A stretch of DNA of 31,182 bases from Acidovorax delafieldii. Its GTDB lineage: Bacteria > Pseudomonadota > Gammaproteobacteria > Burkholderiales > Burkholderiaceae_C. The notes under the pieces are model-generated. The model was not told the DNA's origin. It saw only the letters and a program-made list of their open reading frames with translations, and ran no database searches. The stretch is taken from assembly GCA_002377855.1 (NCBI GenBank), contig DFQQ01000016.1:1-31182 (forward strand), in the 5' to 3' direction. How positions within the stretch are numbered: the first letter of the stretch is position 1; every line of letters begins with the position of its first letter. Of the stretch, positions 29,930 through 31,182 are shown in pieces. The translations under genes and the position numbers were made by a program.

Positions 29930-31096
29930 TTACCGTTTTTCCAATACGAAGCCCAAAAGCTGTGCAACAAGGTTGTCCTGCATCAGCAGTCGGGCCCTGG
30001 CCGCCTGCACACACGCCGTCCATTCGTGCAGCGTGTCGTCATCGGGCCACTGCAGCGGCAAGTCGTCCAGGCCGTTCCAGGTGTTGTGAAACTGGCGCAG
30101 CGACGCGGGGGCCTGCATCCAGTCCAGGAAGGCTTGCAGCTTGGCGTGGTGCGCATCGTCGTCCTGGGGGTAGATGTGCCAGACCAGCGCCTTGCCGGCC
30201 CACAGGCCGCGCACCAGAGAGTCTTCTCCGCGCACGGCATTGAGGTCGCAAGCCCAGAGCATTTCATCAAAAACCGCCTGGGGGCACGGCGTGCGGTATG
30301 AAATGTATAGCTGCCCACGCTTATCTGGCGCAGGCTGAAAGGCATTTTTGCTTGAAATGCCCAACGCCTGCTGCACCGCGTGCGCGGGGCGACCAGGGGC
30401 CACCAGCAGGTGGGTGGGCGTGCTGGCGGCCTCGCAAAGCTGCAGCCATTGGGGCAGGGCGGTGGGCTCGTAGCAGAACAGCGACATCCATCGTACGGCA
30501 GCACCGGCGGCTCCGGCTGGCGCTGGCAGGCTGGGGTGCGCGTGCGCGGTGCGCCATGCGGCCACGTCGAAGGCTTCTTGCCGCTGCGTCAAATCGGGCT
30601 CGCGCAGCAGGCCGCCGGTGGCGGCGGTGAAGCCTGGGTAGAAGAACCACCGCGTCCAGCCCTGGGCGGGCCCGCTGGAGAGAAGCGATGGCAGGCGGTG
30701 GTTTCGTTCCACATAGCGCTCCGCCGACAGGTACTCCAGGTTGATCCATACAGGTTTTTGGCCCCTGGCGCTTGCCTGGTAAGCGGCAATAGCTATGAAT
30801 TCAGGAGCAATTTCGCAACCGAAGGCCTCCACCATCACATCGGTGGGCGCTTCTTGCGTGCCAGGGGGCGGGGCGTGCCAGTCGCGCACCTCCACGCCGG
30901 GGCAGCCCTGCGGCGCCATCCAGGCCAGGGCGGAGGCATCGTCCACCCACAGGCGCACGCGCTGGCCTTGGCCGGCCAGCTGCGTTGCCAGGCGCCAGCA
31001 CACGCCAATGTCGCCAAAGTTGTCGATCACGCGGCAGAACACGTCCCATTGCAATGTGGGCTGGATGGTCAAAGTGGAGAGGTGGGTTCGGCTCAT
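29930..31096 (-). CDS. earP: EF-P Arg32 rhamnosyltransferase EarP, with two repeat insertions
   Basis: Transfers rhamnose from dTDP-beta-L-rhamnose to Arg32 of EF-P (EarP, formerly DUF2331; GT-B fold). Signatures are WDVFCRVIDNFGDIGVCWRLA (N-domain glycine/aspartate site; residues ~17-37), EAFGCEIAPEF, PVWINLEYLSAE, PGFTAATGGLLRE and the C-domain nucleotide-sugar region CDLNAVRGEDSLVRGLWAGK followed by VWHIYPQ. The 388-residue length includes a short N-terminal extension before the usual start; no clear ribosome-binding site precedes the ATG at 31096, and a TTG 13 codons later is an alternative. Two interspersed repeats (copies E and D) are read through in frame, one after EAFGCE and one just before the catalytic RGEDS region. 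It is upstream of efp on the same strand. Confidence 0.94.
   Translation of the reverse strand: MSRTHLSTLTIQPTLQWDVFCRVIDNFGDIGVCWRLATQLAGQGQRVRLWVDDASALAWMAPQGCPGVEVRDWHAPPPGTQEAPTDVMVEAFGCEIAPEFIAIAAYQASARGQKPVWINLEYLSAERYVERNHRLPSLLSSGPAQGWTRWFFYPGFTAATGGLLREPDLTQRQEAFDVAAWRTAHAHPSLPAPAGAAGAAVRWMSLFCYEPTALPQWLQLCEAASTPTHLLVAPGRPAHAVQQALGISSKNAFQPAPDKRGQLYISYRTPCPQAVFDEMLWACDLNAVRGEDSLVRGLWAGKALVWHIYPQDDDAHHAKLQAFLDWMQAPASLRQFHNTWNGLDDLPLQWPDDDTLHEWTACVQAARARLLMQDNLVAQLLGFVLEKR
30296..30352 (+). repeat. Interspersed hairpin repeat copy D, inside earP, antisense to the gene
   Basis: On the plus strand TATAGCTGCCCACGCTTATC matches AATAGCTGCTCGCGCTTATC of the 20996 copy, with A.GCTGAAAGGC and a T-rich edge following. 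It is read in earP on the opposite strand around AFQPAPDKRGQLYIS, just before the conserved FDEMLWACDLN segment. The right hairpin arm is degraded. Confidence 0.7.
30754..30812 (-). repeat. Interspersed hairpin repeat copy E, inside earP, sense orientation
   Basis: In the sense of earP the edges are GCTCCTGAATTCATAGC and CCAGGGGCCAAAAA, and the hairpin arms CGCTT...AAGCG match the 20996 copy without gaps. It encodes APEFIAIAAYQASARGQK between the conserved EAFGCE and PVWINLEYLS segments. Confidence 0.8.
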
Positions 31097-31182
31097 ATCA
31101 ATGGTTCATGTTGCGAGCACCACCCATGGCCCTTGAAAATGGCGCTGCCCACGCCAGGGCCGCCGCGCAAGGGCCGCCCCGC

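Noticed and set aside
31126..31182. Possible start of a divergent gene (ATG GCC CTT GAA ...) running off the right edge
   Set aside because: Only 19 codons are visible, Ala/Arg-rich, with no recognisable motif or ribosome-binding site.
1..31182. CRISPR array, prophage, integrase or insertion sequence
   Set aside because: Looked for regular direct repeats with spacers, transposase-like frames and attachment-site duplication at the tRNA; none seen.

Overview
The window reads as chromosomal DNA of a Comamonadaceae betaproteobacterium, most like Acidovorax or a near relative. The reasons are high GC throughout, the gene order dnaX-ybaB-recR, a PhaR/3-hydroxybutyrate (PHB) metabolism signature, an EF-P with Arg32 next to its rhamnosyltransferase EarP, and interspersed repeats of a type I recall from that family. 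The genus is an inference. Almost every gene is a core or conserved accessory gene. I see no prophage, transposase, CRISPR array or defence island, apart from the recombination-type helicase-nuclease pair at the left edge.

Layout, left to right. Positions 3-4987 hold an AddB-like Fe-S nuclease (5' end outside the window) and an AddA-like helicase-nuclease overlapping by ATGA. Next come a BaiN/YhiN-type flavoprotein (5036-6460), a 61-residue coiled-coil protein, an SRP 4.5S RNA gene on the minus strand, then dnaX (with a poly-A slippage site that can make the short gamma form), ybaB, a repeat-rich spacer and recR. A MAPEG membrane protein, an orphan NMT1/TauA-type binding protein and a DUF3096 peptide follow. 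The block mltD-gloB (minus) and yafS-like methyltransferase-rnhA (plus) resembles the enterobacterial gloB-yafS-rnhA arrangement. An RND adaptor/permease pair (16420-20937) converges on a 3-hydroxybutyrate dehydrogenase. An alpha/beta hydrolase overlaps relA; tRNA-Val(GAC), phaR and rimO follow. The right end carries a small membrane protein, a larger unknown membrane-anchored protein, efp and earP, all on the minus strand.

The feature that ordinary annotation would miss is a dispersed repeat of about 55-60 bp, with a GCGCTT...AAGCGC hairpin in its middle and a GAGGCC-like edge. Six copies are convincing (3453, 6440, 10481, 20996, 30296, 30754) and two more are degenerate (1746, 8664). Three of the convincing copies lie inside open reading frames (the AddA-like gene once, earP twice), read in different frames and on both strands without breaking the gene. 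A fourth supplies the last codons and stop of the flavoprotein gene. This behaviour resembles the Rickettsia palindromic elements. In earP the two insertions sit in the enzyme that modifies the neighbouring efp product.

Other points of note are the dnaX frameshift site with stops immediately in both alternative frames, a putative beta-clamp-binding tail (QGSLF) on the AddA-like protein, gloB and yafS start codons that share bases (CATG) with a possible near-leaderless gloB transcript, and a terminator whose T-tract ends 15 bases before the start codon of the small coiled-coil gene.
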